From an uncultured bacterium (GTDB lineage Bacteria > Pseudomonadota > Alphaproteobacteria > Rs-D84): a stretch of 50,520 nt of DNA. A model generated the notes under the pieces. It was not told where the DNA came from. It searched no databases and saw only the letters and a program-made list of their open reading frames with translations. Both the position numbers and the translations under genes were made by a program. Location of the stretch: NCBI GenBank assembly GCA_950096895.1, contig CATNBF010000006.1, positions 1 through 50,520 of the forward strand. Reading direction: 5' to 3'. Below, piece by piece: positions 10,378 to 20,305 of the stretch (its first letter is position 1; every line of letters begins with the position of its first letter).

Positions 10378-10665
10378 ATGCCAACAGATAAACAATTTCT
10401 TATTGAATCTGAAAATGACCTGCATGCACGCCAGCGGCTGTTGCTGCATGCATTCTGGGCCAATTCGGCATTGGTTGCCACCGTTGGTGTTATCATGATT
10501 ACATTTGATGTGGGCGATGCTATGGCGTCTTTCTTGGGCGGCACAGGAACCGCCGCCACCCCCTATATGACGCATGGACTGGTGGCATGGGGAATCGGGG
10601 GCGTTGTCATATTCTTGGTGCCGGCGTTGGCCACGTATTGGGCCCGGTGCGGATTAAATAAATAA
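10378..10665 (+). CDS. Hypothetical small membrane protein
   Basis: 96 aa with two hydrophobic segments (ALVATVGVIMITFDVG; GLVAWGIGGVVIFLVPALATYW); GTG 10375 is an alternative start. Confidence 0.55.
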   Translation: MPTDKQFLIESENDLHARQRLLLHAFWANSALVATVGVIMITFDVGDAMASFLGGTGTAATPYMTHGLVAWGIGGVVIFLVPALATYWARCGLNK

Positions 10666-10766
10666 AAAGCCAATCTTTCACAATAAAACATTTTCACATC
10701 ACAAAATTCCTTGATTTATGTAATAATCTGGGTATATGTTAACCATTGTTGGTGTGTGGGGGGAAT

Positions 10767-11369
10767 ATGCTGCTCTATTTCTTTTATTTCTTTTTATACT
10801 TGGCAATGGTGGCGTTGGCAATACTGGATATATGGTTGCTGATTAAGCTAATTGAATATCTTTATTGCGCCTTTGTCTTGCATCAGCCCCCATTTGTCCC
10901 CAGTAACAAGAAACTGCGCCAATTAATTGCCCGTGAAATAAATCTTCACTATCCCAATACCCAAAGAATCTGTGAAATTGGTTCTGGACATGGGGGCCTG
11001 GTACGTTATATCGCCCGGCATACCCGGGCCCGCGTTTATGGCATTGAAAATATGCCATGGGCCATATTGAATGCAAAATTCTTTGGTATGTTTTGCCCAC
11101 GCGCCTATACCATTTGGATGGATGCGTTTGAGTATCTGGGTATGCAAGATCAACCATTTGATGTTGCCATTGCATATCTTTCCCCCGCCTTTACCCAGAA
11201 ATTAACACGCTATGGCAATTGTTTCCGTGTACTGATATCTATTGACTTTGAATGCGCCGGAAAAACACCACGACGCGTTATTGATCTGGGCCGCGGCTAT
11301 ACCCGATATATGGGCAAAAAATATCCGCATCGACTTTATATTTATGAATTTGGCCCGGATCAAAAATAA
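10767..11369 (+). CDS. Membrane-anchored class I SAM-dependent methyltransferase-like protein
   Basis: N-terminal TM helix then RICEIGSGHGGLVRYIARHTRARVYGIENMPWAILNAKFF (motif I). The ORF track starts at 10746 with a TTG. Confidence 0.7.
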   Translation: MLLYFFYFFLYLAMVALAILDIWLLIKLIEYLYCAFVLHQPPFVPSNKKLRQLIAREINLHYPNTQRICEIGSGHGGLVRYIARHTRARVYGIENMPWAILNAKFFGMFCPRAYTIWMDAFEYLGMQDQPFDVAIAYLSPAFTQKLTRYGNCFRVLISIDFECAGKTPRRVIDLGRGYTRYMGKKYPHRLYIYEFGPDQK

Positions 11370-11383
11370 TAATAATCTGTTTT

Positions 11384-11421
11384 CTATTAAAAATGCCGAC
11401 CATAATGGTCGGCATTTTTAA
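11384..11421. terminator. Rho-independent terminator between convergent genes
   Basis: AAAAATGCCGACCATAATGGTCGGCATTTTTAA. Confidence 0.85.
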
Positions 11422-11430
11422 CCCCATGGG

Positions 11431-13077
11431 TTATTCCCCAATCTCTACCGTATCGATATAGGTACGGCGAACAGTTTCCAGGGATGCCGGCTGAAATTCA
11501 GGGGCGGCCATAATGGCGGCATCATTTTCTGTGGCAGAAATCACAACCGGCGTCATGGCATGGGCCGATGGCCCGCTATCATCTTCGATCGTCGCGCCAT
11601 AGGTTTGCGACCGATATTTATCGGCAAAACGTTGCGGAATTTTAATAAAGTCATCTGGATTGATTCCGCGGGTGCGCATCTCTATCTCACGCGCGGGGGT
11701 GATTTTGCGTTGATCAATATTGTACAAAGGCGTCATAAAGTTCTGGGCCGCATCCCGTACCGGCGTTGGCGTCGGCGTGGCATTTAACTGAACAATACGC
11801 AAGGCCCGTTCATTTGCCCCATGCGGCGTCATCCGCACCAAACCATCAATTCCGCGATATCCACTGGGGTCCAGCAAATAGGCCGCATTTGTCTTGTCCG
11901 ATGCGATCATTCCTGTGGCCAGATTGGTGGCATCATATCCAAATGATGCCAAACGGCCGGGGGCCATCCCACTTAATTGGGCATATGTGGTGGAAAATGC
12001 CGCCGACATATCTGGCAATGTTGCAAATTTTGCCCCAGACATTGAAAAGTCATCAATGATATCGGCCCCATCCCACAGGGCAGTTCCATAAAACCGCGCA
12101 TCACGCGTCCCCACCCCGTAATAGCGCAAGAATGATGCCAACGTTTTTGAATCGGCCCCATCGCCCAAGAACAAGACCGCATCAAACGGTGCCCGCCCCA
12201 AGGTTTCTGATTTCGATATTTTTTCCAATTGGCGTGTCAAAGAATCTTTTTCCGCCGCGGTTAATTCTTCGTTGGTTAGAATATCGGCCAATATTTCACG
12301 TGCCCGGGTATTGGCGGCGGTCCGCTGCTCGAACAGGGATGCCCGGTGGGCGGCATTTTTAATACTATCGGAATCTTTTTCCGTGTAATAAAGCATGCCA
12401 GCCACATCCATGCCATAAATTTCTGCGGCAACAATGGCCGTCCCGGCCATAATTTTTCCAGATTGGCTTGCCGGGGCAACGATAAGCATATGCTTGATCT
12501 TGTCGCGGGACATTTCACGGGCGATGGCTTCGATACTCTGGGTTGGCATTAATGCCATTGTCATCACGCCATTGCCAATGGCATCGGTATCCGAACTAAA
12601 CGCCAATACAGGTGTCCCCACCGGCTTGGCCGAACGCAAGGCACGGACATCATCGGCAAAGACCGGTCCAATAATAATGGCCGGATTGGTCGCCAATGCC
12701 GCCGAAATGGTGGCATCCCGATCGCGGGCAATATCATAAAATGTGATTGCCGCCCCGGCCACAGGCCGCTGTAAATACGCGCTTTCGACCGCCATACGAA
12801 TATCGCGCCCAATGTCGGCATATGTCCCAGATAACGGTACCATCACCGCGATATTTTGAACCGGCGCACCGGAATCAATGGACGGGATGCCATATTCAGA
12901 CGCATCAAACCCACCATACATCCGCATATCGTCATAATGGGCACCCGACATAATCTGAACCGGTTCACCGGTTGGGGCATCGCCATATTCACTGAACCAA
13001 TCTGCCTGGGGGGTGCATCCCGCCATCGCCAGCGCAATCATTGATACACAAAATCCAAAAAATCTGTTGTTTCGCAT
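11431..13077 (-). CDS. Penicillin-binding protein activator / LpoA-like periplasmic-binding-fold lipoprotein
   Basis: Lipobox ALAMAGC; NIAVMVPLSGTYADIGRDIRMAVESAYL...IIIGPVFADDVRA; adjacent and divergent to rsmI, a common lpoA-rsmI arrangement. ATG 13089 is an alternative start. Confidence 0.75.
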   Translation of the reverse strand: MRNNRFFGFCVSMIALAMAGCTPQADWFSEYGDAPTGEPVQIMSGAHYDDMRMYGGFDASEYGIPSIDSGAPVQNIAVMVPLSGTYADIGRDIRMAVESAYLQRPVAGAAITFYDIARDRDATISAALATNPAIIIGPVFADDVRALRSAKPVGTPVLAFSSDTDAIGNGVMTMALMPTQSIEAIAREMSRDKIKHMLIVAPASQSGKIMAGTAIVAAEIYGMDVAGMLYYTEKDSDSIKNAAHRASLFEQRTAANTRAREILADILTNEELTAAEKDSLTRQLEKISKSETLGRAPFDAVLFLGDGADSKTLASFLRYYGVGTRDARFYGTALWDGADIIDDFSMSGAKFATLPDMSAAFSTTYAQLSGMAPGRLASFGYDATNLATGMIASDKTNAAYLLDPSGYRGIDGLVRMTPHGANERALRIVQLNATPTPTPVRDAAQNFMTPLYNIDQRKITPAREIEMRTRGINPDDFIKIPQRFADKYRSQTYGATIEDDSGPSAHAMTPVVISATENDAAIMAAPEFQPASLETVRRTYIDTVEIGE

Positions 13078-13125
13078 TGAATTATCCATTTTATTTTGTA
13101 TCATTTTACTACAAAAGGATAACGA

Positions 13126-13929
13126 ATGCAATCAGGGCTTTATATTGTTGGTACACCCATCGGAAATTTATCCGATATGTCACCCCGTGCGGTGGATATT
13201 TTACAACATGTCGATTTAATCGCGGCCGAAGACACACGTGTTTTTGGAAAATTGGCGGCGCATTTTGACATTCAAACCCCACGCGTGTCATGCCATGACC
13301 ATAATGAACGTGATGTGGTTGACGACTTGGTTGCCAAGATTCAATCGGGCATGGCCATTGCCGCCGTATCTGATGCCGGGATGCCCGGGATCAGTGATCC
13401 GGGATTCCGCCTGGTGCGGGCGGCACGGGCCGCTGGCGTGCCGGTATGGGTTGTGCCGGGGCCAACGGCGGCGATTTCGGCATTGGTGCTATCGGGATTT
13501 CCGACCGATCGATTTACATTCTGTGGATTTTTTGATCCGAAAAAAGTACGCGATGATAACCGTATTCGTCACACGATCATTTATTACGAGAGTCCTAATC
13601 GCATCATGGAAACGATTGCAACACTGGCCACCGTTATGCCAGAAAGACGTGTGGCAATTGTTCGCGAAATCACCAAGATTCACGAGCAGGCGATTATCGG
13701 ATACCCGGCCGAATTAATGTCTATGACACCGCCGCGCGGGGAAATTGTGATTGTCATAGACGCCGCGCCTGATAAAAAAATGACAGACGCCGAAATATCG
13801 GACATTGTTAATGATATTGTGGCCACGTCATCGACAAAATCCGCCGCCGCCGCGGTGGCGGCACGGGCCGGCATTTCCAAGAAAGAAGCCTATAGACGCT
13901 TGATCACAAAAGGGGAAGATAATGATTAA
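13126..13929 (+). CDS. rsmI: 16S rRNA (cytidine(1402)-2'-O)-methyltransferase RsmI
   Basis: LYIVGTPIGNLSDMSPRAVDILQHVDLIAAEDTRVFGKL...VSDAGMPGISDPGFRLVRAA. Confidence 0.96.
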   Translation: MQSGLYIVGTPIGNLSDMSPRAVDILQHVDLIAAEDTRVFGKLAAHFDIQTPRVSCHDHNERDVVDDLVAKIQSGMAIAAVSDAGMPGISDPGFRLVRAARAAGVPVWVVPGPTAAISALVLSGFPTDRFTFCGFFDPKKVRDDNRIRHTIIYYESPNRIMETIATLATVMPERRVAIVREITKIHEQAIIGYPAELMSMTPPRGEIVIVIDAAPDKKMTDAEISDIVNDIVATSSTKSAAAAVAARAGISKKEAYRRLITKGEDND

Positions 13930-14476
13930 ATTTGTTGGCAGTTTTGAGCAGGTATCATCCCTGCCCCGGACACAATTTCCCGAATATGCCTTTATCGGGC
14001 GCAGTAATGTGGGCAAATCATCATTAATCAACGCGATTTTGGGTGGCCCATACGCACGAACATCAAATACCCCTGGACGCACACAAAGCATGAATTTATT
14101 TAACATAGATGATCGGATTATGATTGTTGATTTGCCAGGATACGGATATGCCCGCGTATCCAAGGCGGACGCGATGCGTTGGCTGGACCGGCTGGAAGAA
14201 TATTTATCTACGCGATCACAACTACGACGTTTGTTTATTTTAATTGATTCCCGTATTGGGCCCCGCGATGCCGACTTGGATTTAATGGATTTCTGTGATC
14301 GATGCGCCATCGCGTACCAGGTTGTTTATACCAAACGCGACAAACGCGTGCGTGAAAAAGAACAAATTCAAATCGATCCGCACACCCATGGGGCGATGGC
14401 GGATGAAATCGTTGAAACATCGGCGGAAAAGAAATTTGGAATCGATAGAATGCGGGCAATCATTGGCATTAAATAA
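13922..14476 (+). CDS. engB: Ribosome biogenesis GTP-binding protein EngB/YihA
   Basis: EYAFIGRSNVGKSSLINAILG...NTPGRTQSMNLFNID...IVDLPGYGYA. Confidence 0.95.
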   Translation: MIKFVGSFEQVSSLPRTQFPEYAFIGRSNVGKSSLINAILGGPYARTSNTPGRTQSMNLFNIDDRIMIVDLPGYGYARVSKADAMRWLDRLEEYLSTRSQLRRLFILIDSRIGPRDADLDLMDFCDRCAIAYQVVYTKRDKRVREKEQIQIDPHTHGAMADEIVETSAEKKFGIDRMRAIIGIK

Positions 14477-16949
14477 TCATATCTTTTATGCATCAAACCC
14501 GGCACGCATGGCCGACGCCTTGTGGCATGTTATAACGGCCGATGGCGGGGTGGATGCTATGCCAGACATGCTGATCTTTTTGCCCAGCCGCCGCGCCGTT
14601 CGCGTGGTTGAAAAAATGATTGCGGATCGAATGGGGGGGGCGGTCTTGCTGCCGCGGTTGGTGCCATTGGGCGATGGGGATGATGATTGTGATTCAGAAT
14701 TTATTGATGTTGTATCCAATATGCGGCGTGTGGTGGTGTTGGCCCGACTGATTGCCGCCGACGCCCAGATTCGCACGATCGCCGCCGCGTTGCCCATCGC
14801 ACGCGATCTGGTACGCATGACAGATTATCTGGAAAACGAAGGGATATCCATCGCCGATGTCGATTGGGATACGTTGATCGACGATCGCTATGCGGCGCAT
14901 TTCCGGCGAAAATCAGATTTATTAAAAATCGTATCGACCTTTGCGGCGGGCAATGGCGCGGCCACCCAAACACAGAAAAGAAATGCCGACATACGCGCAT
15001 GGATTGGTCAAATGGATCATTATTCACGGGTTATCGTCTGTGCATCCACGGCCAGTGTCCCGGCAACCGCCGACTTAATGGCGCATGTGGCAGAACTGGG
15101 GCATGGGCGGATTATTTTACCGGGAAAAATCACCGGGGCCAACCCCGATGATCTGGCATTGGACACCAACCCGTATCACAGCGAATATAAATTCTTGTCC
15201 CGCATCGGTGTATCCCCAGACGACGTTTTGGCCATTGATGTTGGGCCATCGGCCATTGATTTCTTTAATGCGGCATTTTCCAATACACCATCACCCATGC
15301 GGGCGGCCCCAGACTGTCAATTAATTACCGCCCCGCGCGAAGCAAGCGAGGCCGCCATCGCCGCCGAAATTGCCGCCCGGGCGATTGCCCAAAATCAATC
15401 GGTCTTGATCATCACGCCGGACGCCGCCGGTAACCAGCGGTTGGCCACCGCATTGGGGGCACGTGGGATCATTGCTGATTTTTCTGGGGGGATATCAGGG
15501 GCGGCAACCAACGCCGGGCGGGCGTTATTAAATCTGTTTGATGACTGGATTGAATCCAATGATCAAACATTTGACTCACTTTATGCGGCGGCAAATCACG
15601 ATCTGTTCACAATGATCGCACGATGGGTCGATGGCGGGAATCCTTGCTGTCCCGGGTTTGATCTGGGCGATCCCACCTATGGCGAGATATGGGGGGCGTT
15701 ACATGAACTCTCGCAAATTATTATGGAAAATAATATCACGTTGACGGTTTATGATGCCCGCGCCTTGGTGGCAAATTGTCTGGGGACCATATCTGTGCGC
15801 CCCCCCATCAATGCCGACGCGCCGGTGGTTGTGCTGGGGACAATTGAATCCCGAATGCAGACCGCCGATGTGGTTATTCTGACCGGCTTAAATGACGGGA
15901 TGTTTCCGGCACGTGGATACGAGAATGCATGGTTGCCCCGCCGCGTGGCCGATAAAATCGGGTTACCGTCCCCCGATCGCAAGGTGTCTTTGATGGCCCT
16001 GGATTTCATGAATCTATCTTGTGGCCAGAATGTCTATTGGTTGCGCAGCCGCACCGCCGGCACAACCCAAACGATCGAATCACGGTTTTTATCACGCGTG
16101 CGGGTGGCACGACGCGGCGATATCCCCAGGGCCCCAGATCTGGTTGATACGGTTATGGCCCGGGATAATGTCGCGCCCCATTCACTGGATTACACCCCAC
16201 CCACCCCACCGGCAGATTTTTCCGATGTTTATGTCACAGAACTGGAATTACTGGTTCATAATCCATATGCATTTTATGCCAAACACATCTTGCGATTAAT
16301 TCCCCAAGATGATTATTGGGTGGGCGCAGACATGCGAAAATTTGGAACATTGGTGCATGCTGTCATTGAAAATGCCACAGATTTTTCACCCGAAAAATTG
16401 GTCACCGATCTTGATCGCCATGCCGCCATGGAAATTGGACGCGATAGTGTGCTTTATCACTTTTGGCATCGGCGTTTTATGGAAATGGCCCCGGTTATTC
16501 GGGATGCATTGGCCCATCGCCAAAATGCCCATGCCGAAATCGCGGGATCTGTTCAAATTGGTGCCCGCACCGTTCGGGCCAAGGCCGACCGCATTTGGCC
16601 CGACACCGTTATGGATATAAAAACAGGCGCGGCCCCCACCAAGACCCAATTGCTGGCCGGGACAATGCCGCAATTACCGCTAGAGGCACTGATGCTGATC
16701 CAGGGGGGATTTTCGATTTACCCGCCCACGGCAAAAACCCCTGTGATTCAGTTTTTACAGCTGCGTAATCGGGATTGCTGTCTGATTGAATATCGCGATG
16801 ATGTGGCAGCCGCCATGATCAATGCCGCCCATGACAAGATGGCGCAGCTGTTTGCACAATACGGCCAAGACGGGGCCCCATACCCATACCTGGAAACAGG
16901 AAATGCTAAGTATAATGCGTGGGACGACCTGGGGCGGCCCGACGATTAA
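14463..16949 (+). CDS. addB: Double-strand break repair protein AddB (helicase-like fold plus PD-(D/E)XK nuclease)
   Basis: LIFLPSRRAVRVVEKM; GLNDGMFPA; C-terminal VMDIKTGAAPTKTQLLAGTMPQLPLEALMLIQGGF. Start is probably TTG 14463 overlapping engB, or ATG 14508. Confidence 0.88.
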   Translation: MALNNHIFYASNPARMADALWHVITADGGVDAMPDMLIFLPSRRAVRVVEKMIADRMGGAVLLPRLVPLGDGDDDCDSEFIDVVSNMRRVVVLARLIAADAQIRTIAAALPIARDLVRMTDYLENEGISIADVDWDTLIDDRYAAHFRRKSDLLKIVSTFAAGNGAATQTQKRNADIRAWIGQMDHYSRVIVCASTASVPATADLMAHVAELGHGRIILPGKITGANPDDLALDTNPYHSEYKFLSRIGVSPDDVLAIDVGPSAIDFFNAAFSNTPSPMRAAPDCQLITAPREASEAAIAAEIAARAIAQNQSVLIITPDAAGNQRLATALGARGIIADFSGGISGAATNAGRALLNLFDDWIESNDQTFDSLYAAANHDLFTMIARWVDGGNPCCPGFDLGDPTYGEIWGALHELSQIIMENNITLTVYDARALVANCLGTISVRPPINADAPVVVLGTIESRMQTADVVILTGLNDGMFPARGYENAWLPRRVADKIGLPSPDRKVSLMALDFMNLSCGQNVYWLRSRTAGTTQTIESRFLSRVRVARRGDIPRAPDLVDTVMARDNVAPHSLDYTPPTPPADFSDVYVTELELLVHNPYAFYAKHILRLIPQDDYWVGADMRKFGTLVHAVIENATDFSPEKLVTDLDRHAAMEIGRDSVLYHFWHRRFMEMAPVIRDALAHRQNAHAEIAGSVQIGARTVRAKADRIWPDTVMDIKTGAAPTKTQLLAGTMPQLPLEALMLIQGGFSIYPPTAKTPVIQFLQLRNRDCCLIEYRDDVAAAMINAAHDKMAQLFAQYGQDGAPYPYLETGNAKYNAWDDLGRPDD

Positions 16950-17716
16950 TCCAGTGTTAATGCCAAGCCTGTATGATCGGTCGGCTTGGCGGCCAGACGG
17001 GGGGCCAAATCAATTTCGCACGATGTGACCATATCGTGCGCCGCCCGATTGGTCAGAAAGTAATCCAATCGCAATCCCATCTTTTTACCAACCGTATCCC
17101 CCCCGCGATAGCCATACCATGTGTAATCAACATCATCGGGGTGACGGGTACGCCATTCATCGCACCATCCCGTATCAATCCATGATTGCATAATTTCACG
17201 GGCGGCCGGCGCGGCAATGGCAATCCCGACATAGTTTGCCGGTTTCCACACATCGCGATCTGTTAATGCCACGTTAAAATCACCTGCGATCACAACCGGT
17301 TCCGGCGAATTTAGCAACGGCGTAATATAATTTGTAAACGCACGCATCCATTCCAGTTTATAGGGAAATTTTGGCGAATCCACCGTATCCCCATTGGGCA
17401 TATATGTGTTAATAATCCGCACCCGTCCATCGATAACGCATTCAATAAAACGGGCATTAACATCGCTATATCCCGGCATACCACAGGTGACATCTTCGAT
17501 AGAATATTTAGAAAAGACGGCAACCCCATTCCAACTTTTTTGGCCAAAAACCCTGATATTATATCCATATTCATCAAACAGATTATGGGGGAATAATGCG
17601 GTTTCAACCTTTAACTCCTGAACTAAAATAGTGTCGTACGTCCCGGCACACAAAATATCAATAAAACTTTCGGCGTGGGCCCGTATCGAGTTTATATTCA
17701 GCGTCAGTATTTTCAT
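16946..17716 (-). CDS. xthA: Exodeoxyribonuclease III
   Basis: MKILTLNINSIRAH...DTILVQELKVE...VVIAGDFNVALTDRDVW...DYTWYGYRGGDTVGKKMGLRLDYFL. Confidence 0.93.
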   Translation of the reverse strand: MKILTLNINSIRAHAESFIDILCAGTYDTILVQELKVETALFPHNLFDEYGYNIRVFGQKSWNGVAVFSKYSIEDVTCGMPGYSDVNARFIECVIDGRVRIINTYMPNGDTVDSPKFPYKLEWMRAFTNYITPLLNSPEPVVIAGDFNVALTDRDVWKPANYVGIAIAAPAAREIMQSWIDTGWCDEWRTRHPDDVDYTWYGYRGGDTVGKKMGLRLDYFLTNRAAHDMVTSCEIDLAPRLAAKPTDHTGLALTLD

Positions 17717-17786
17717 AATTGCAATCCTTTTAATCCGTATGTATAATAATTCCTGTCCAATATAAAAACAACAAGGAATTTTTATT

Positions 17787-19367
17787 ATGAATATGTATCA
17801 ATTACTGGAAAAAACAACCGCCCAGTATCCGGATAATTTATTCCTGGTACGCGAAGGGGTGACGTATTCCGGTTTTGTAGATTTGGTTAAAAAACGTGCC
17901 GCAACATTGGATGCCGCCGGGGTTAAACGGGGGGATATCATTGGTATTCTGTCGCATAATATCCCCCAGTTTCCGATTACCCTGTTTGCCATTTGGTATT
18001 TGGGGGGGACGGTATTGCTGCTGGATACGAATTTAACGCCGTTTGAATATGATAATATGATGACGTCAACGGATTGCCACTTGGTTTGTGCCGAAAAATC
18101 ATTCCATTATAAAACGAAAAAGTTCAAGTTCTTTGATATTGAACATAAAGATACCAAGGCCAACCCAGAATTAAAACCGGTCGCCCTGGAATCATTGGAC
18201 GTGGCGACGATGTCGTTTACATCTGGATCAACCGGCACACCAAAAATCGTGCCGTTGACGCACTTTAATTTGATTGAATGCGCCAATTCATTGGACGATA
18301 TGCGCGATTATTTTCATTCAGGCGAAATTATGTATGGCTTTTTGCCAATGTATCACATCTTTGGATTTGCGGTGGAAATCTTGGCATCATTGCACTTTGG
18401 GTCGGGCGTTTTATTACAACCGACGGTTAACCCCAAAGAAATCATGGAAGATTTCAAAAAGTATCGGCCGCACGCCATCCCGGCGGTTCCCCGTTTATTC
18501 GAAGTTATTCGTAACCGCATCATTGAAACGTTAAAGGCGCGTCGGATGTGGTGGTTGGCGTCACTGGTGCTGAAACATGGGGCATTGCTGAATAAAATTG
18601 GGCTGGGCTTTTTGGTGCGCAAGGTCCAAGATCCGGTTCGTGCCATATTTGGGGGACGTGTATCCCTGTTGATTGCCGGCGGTGCCGCCACCAAGCCAGA
18701 GGTGGAAACATTCTACGAACGTCTGGGGATGCGGTTCATCCAGGGATATGGATTAACAGAAACCGTTGGCCCGATTTGTATTTCAAAACATTCAAAAAAA
18801 CGTGTTCCATTTGCCTTTGGGGCACCAACCACAAACAACGAATGTGAAATTCGCGATATGGATGCCGAAGGAATCGGTGTCTTGTGGGTACGCGGCCATC
18901 AGGTGTTTGGGGGATACTTAAATAACCCTGATACCAATTCCGTGGTGTTTGATGAACGTGGTTTCTTTAATACCGGTGATATGGTATCGATGGATAAAAA
19001 CGGCGAATTGCATTTTGCCGGCCGTAAAAAGCAGGTTATTGTTCTGGATTCGGGCAAGAATGTCTATCCGGATGAATTACAGGCCATGTTTATGGATATC
19101 CCTGGCGTTAACAACGTCGCCGTGTTTGAGCATAAGGTAAAAGACAAAACGGTGGCATATGGTGTATTTAGCGTTGATCCCGACATGACACTGGAAAAAT
19201 TGGGGGCGGCGGTTGCCAATGCGAACAAGAAAGTGGCCAGCTATAAATGGGTCACCCATTTCGCCATGACCACAGATGAATTACCCATGACCAGTACGCA
19301 AAAGGTCAAGCATCACGTCGTACGTCAAAACTTGATCGATGGGAAATATCCAATCCGCAAGGAATAA
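17787..19367 (+). CDS. AMP-binding acyl-CoA/acyl-ACP synthetase-like adenylate-forming ligase
   Basis: TMSFTSGSTGTPKIVPLTH; GYGLTETVGPICIS; GFFNTGDMVSMDKNGELHFAGRKKQVIV. Confidence 0.9.
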   Translation: MNMYQLLEKTTAQYPDNLFLVREGVTYSGFVDLVKKRAATLDAAGVKRGDIIGILSHNIPQFPITLFAIWYLGGTVLLLDTNLTPFEYDNMMTSTDCHLVCAEKSFHYKTKKFKFFDIEHKDTKANPELKPVALESLDVATMSFTSGSTGTPKIVPLTHFNLIECANSLDDMRDYFHSGEIMYGFLPMYHIFGFAVEILASLHFGSGVLLQPTVNPKEIMEDFKKYRPHAIPAVPRLFEVIRNRIIETLKARRMWWLASLVLKHGALLNKIGLGFLVRKVQDPVRAIFGGRVSLLIAGGAATKPEVETFYERLGMRFIQGYGLTETVGPICISKHSKKRVPFAFGAPTTNNECEIRDMDAEGIGVLWVRGHQVFGGYLNNPDTNSVVFDERGFFNTGDMVSMDKNGELHFAGRKKQVIVLDSGKNVYPDELQAMFMDIPGVNNVAVFEHKVKDKTVAYGVFSVDPDMTLEKLGAAVANANKKVASYKWVTHFAMTTDELPMTSTQKVKHHVVRQNLIDGKYPIRKE

Positions 19368-19373
19368 GCATTC

Positions 19374-19403
19374 AAACACCCGCCATGGCGGGTGTTTTTT
19401 TAG
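19374..19403 (+). terminator. Rho-independent terminator
   Basis: ACACCCGCCATGGCGGGTGTTTTTTTA. Confidence 0.85.
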
Positions 19404-19463
19404 GGGGTGTCATTTCGGGCAAACGCACCTATCCTATTTTCCCCCGCCGCCCCGGCCCATTTG

Positions 19464-20198
19464 TTATATATGAATATGATAATCGGCCAAGATCTGATGT
19501 TCTTGATCGGATAACACATAATCCGCGCAAGAAATCGGCCCATAAATGGCAAATTTCTTGTTTTGATATGCGGCCCACATCCGATCGCCATAGGACCAAT
19601 GCCACCATTCTGCGGGATAGTTATTAAATCCCGCCGCCGTCATCACATTGATCAGCAGCTGGCGATTTTTACGGGCCATATGACTAATTTGTGGGGTGCG
19701 TGTCCTGCTCTGCTGATTCAATGTCAAGATCGCCGTCCCCATGTCCAATGGCCGGCCCGATGCATCAACAATTGTCACATCTATCGCGCCCCCGGTTTGG
19801 TGCGGGCCATATCCGTGTTTGGGACATGCCACCATGGCCCGTGCCATACGATCCAAGGCATCATGGGATAGATGGGGATATTCTTGCCCCAGTTTTTCCC
19901 GATGCGTTAACCACATTGCCCACTGATGCCCCATCGGGCGCAGCCCATGGACCAAATGCAACCGAAATCCCGCAGGTAATTTTGCCGCCGCCCACCCCAG
20001 CATCTGGGCCACCGTGTCCCGCACCCAAAATCCACCACGCGCCGCCACCGCACGATCAAAAGAAAATCGATCATCATCCAAAAGATTAATTAAACATTCC
20101 CCCGATTCTGTGACCGGTATATGATTAATATAATGGGCCGGTATGGTGCCCCGCATGCCTAATCGATAAAGAATATATTTGATTTTGTTTTTTATCAT
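19464..20198 (-). CDS. D-alanyl-D-alanine dipeptidase-like protein (VanX/DdpX, M15D family)
   Basis: HLVHGLRPMGHQW; GYGPHQTGGAIDVTIVDASGRPLDMGT; NYPAEWWHWSYGDRMWA zinc-peptidase motifs. Confidence 0.85.
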   Translation of the reverse strand: MIKNKIKYILYRLGMRGTIPAHYINHIPVTESGECLINLLDDDRFSFDRAVAARGGFWVRDTVAQMLGWAAAKLPAGFRLHLVHGLRPMGHQWAMWLTHREKLGQEYPHLSHDALDRMARAMVACPKHGYGPHQTGGAIDVTIVDASGRPLDMGTAILTLNQQSRTRTPQISHMARKNRQLLINVMTAAGFNNYPAEWWHWSYGDRMWAAYQNKKFAIYGPISCADYVLSDQEHQILADYHIHI

Positions 20199-20305
20199 TG
20201 GTCATACTTTATCACAATAAATCCATAAAACCAACATGCGATGCGCCCCACCCTGGATAGATAAATTATTCTTTCTATGCCCTGAAATCCGGCATATCTC
20301 CAGAA

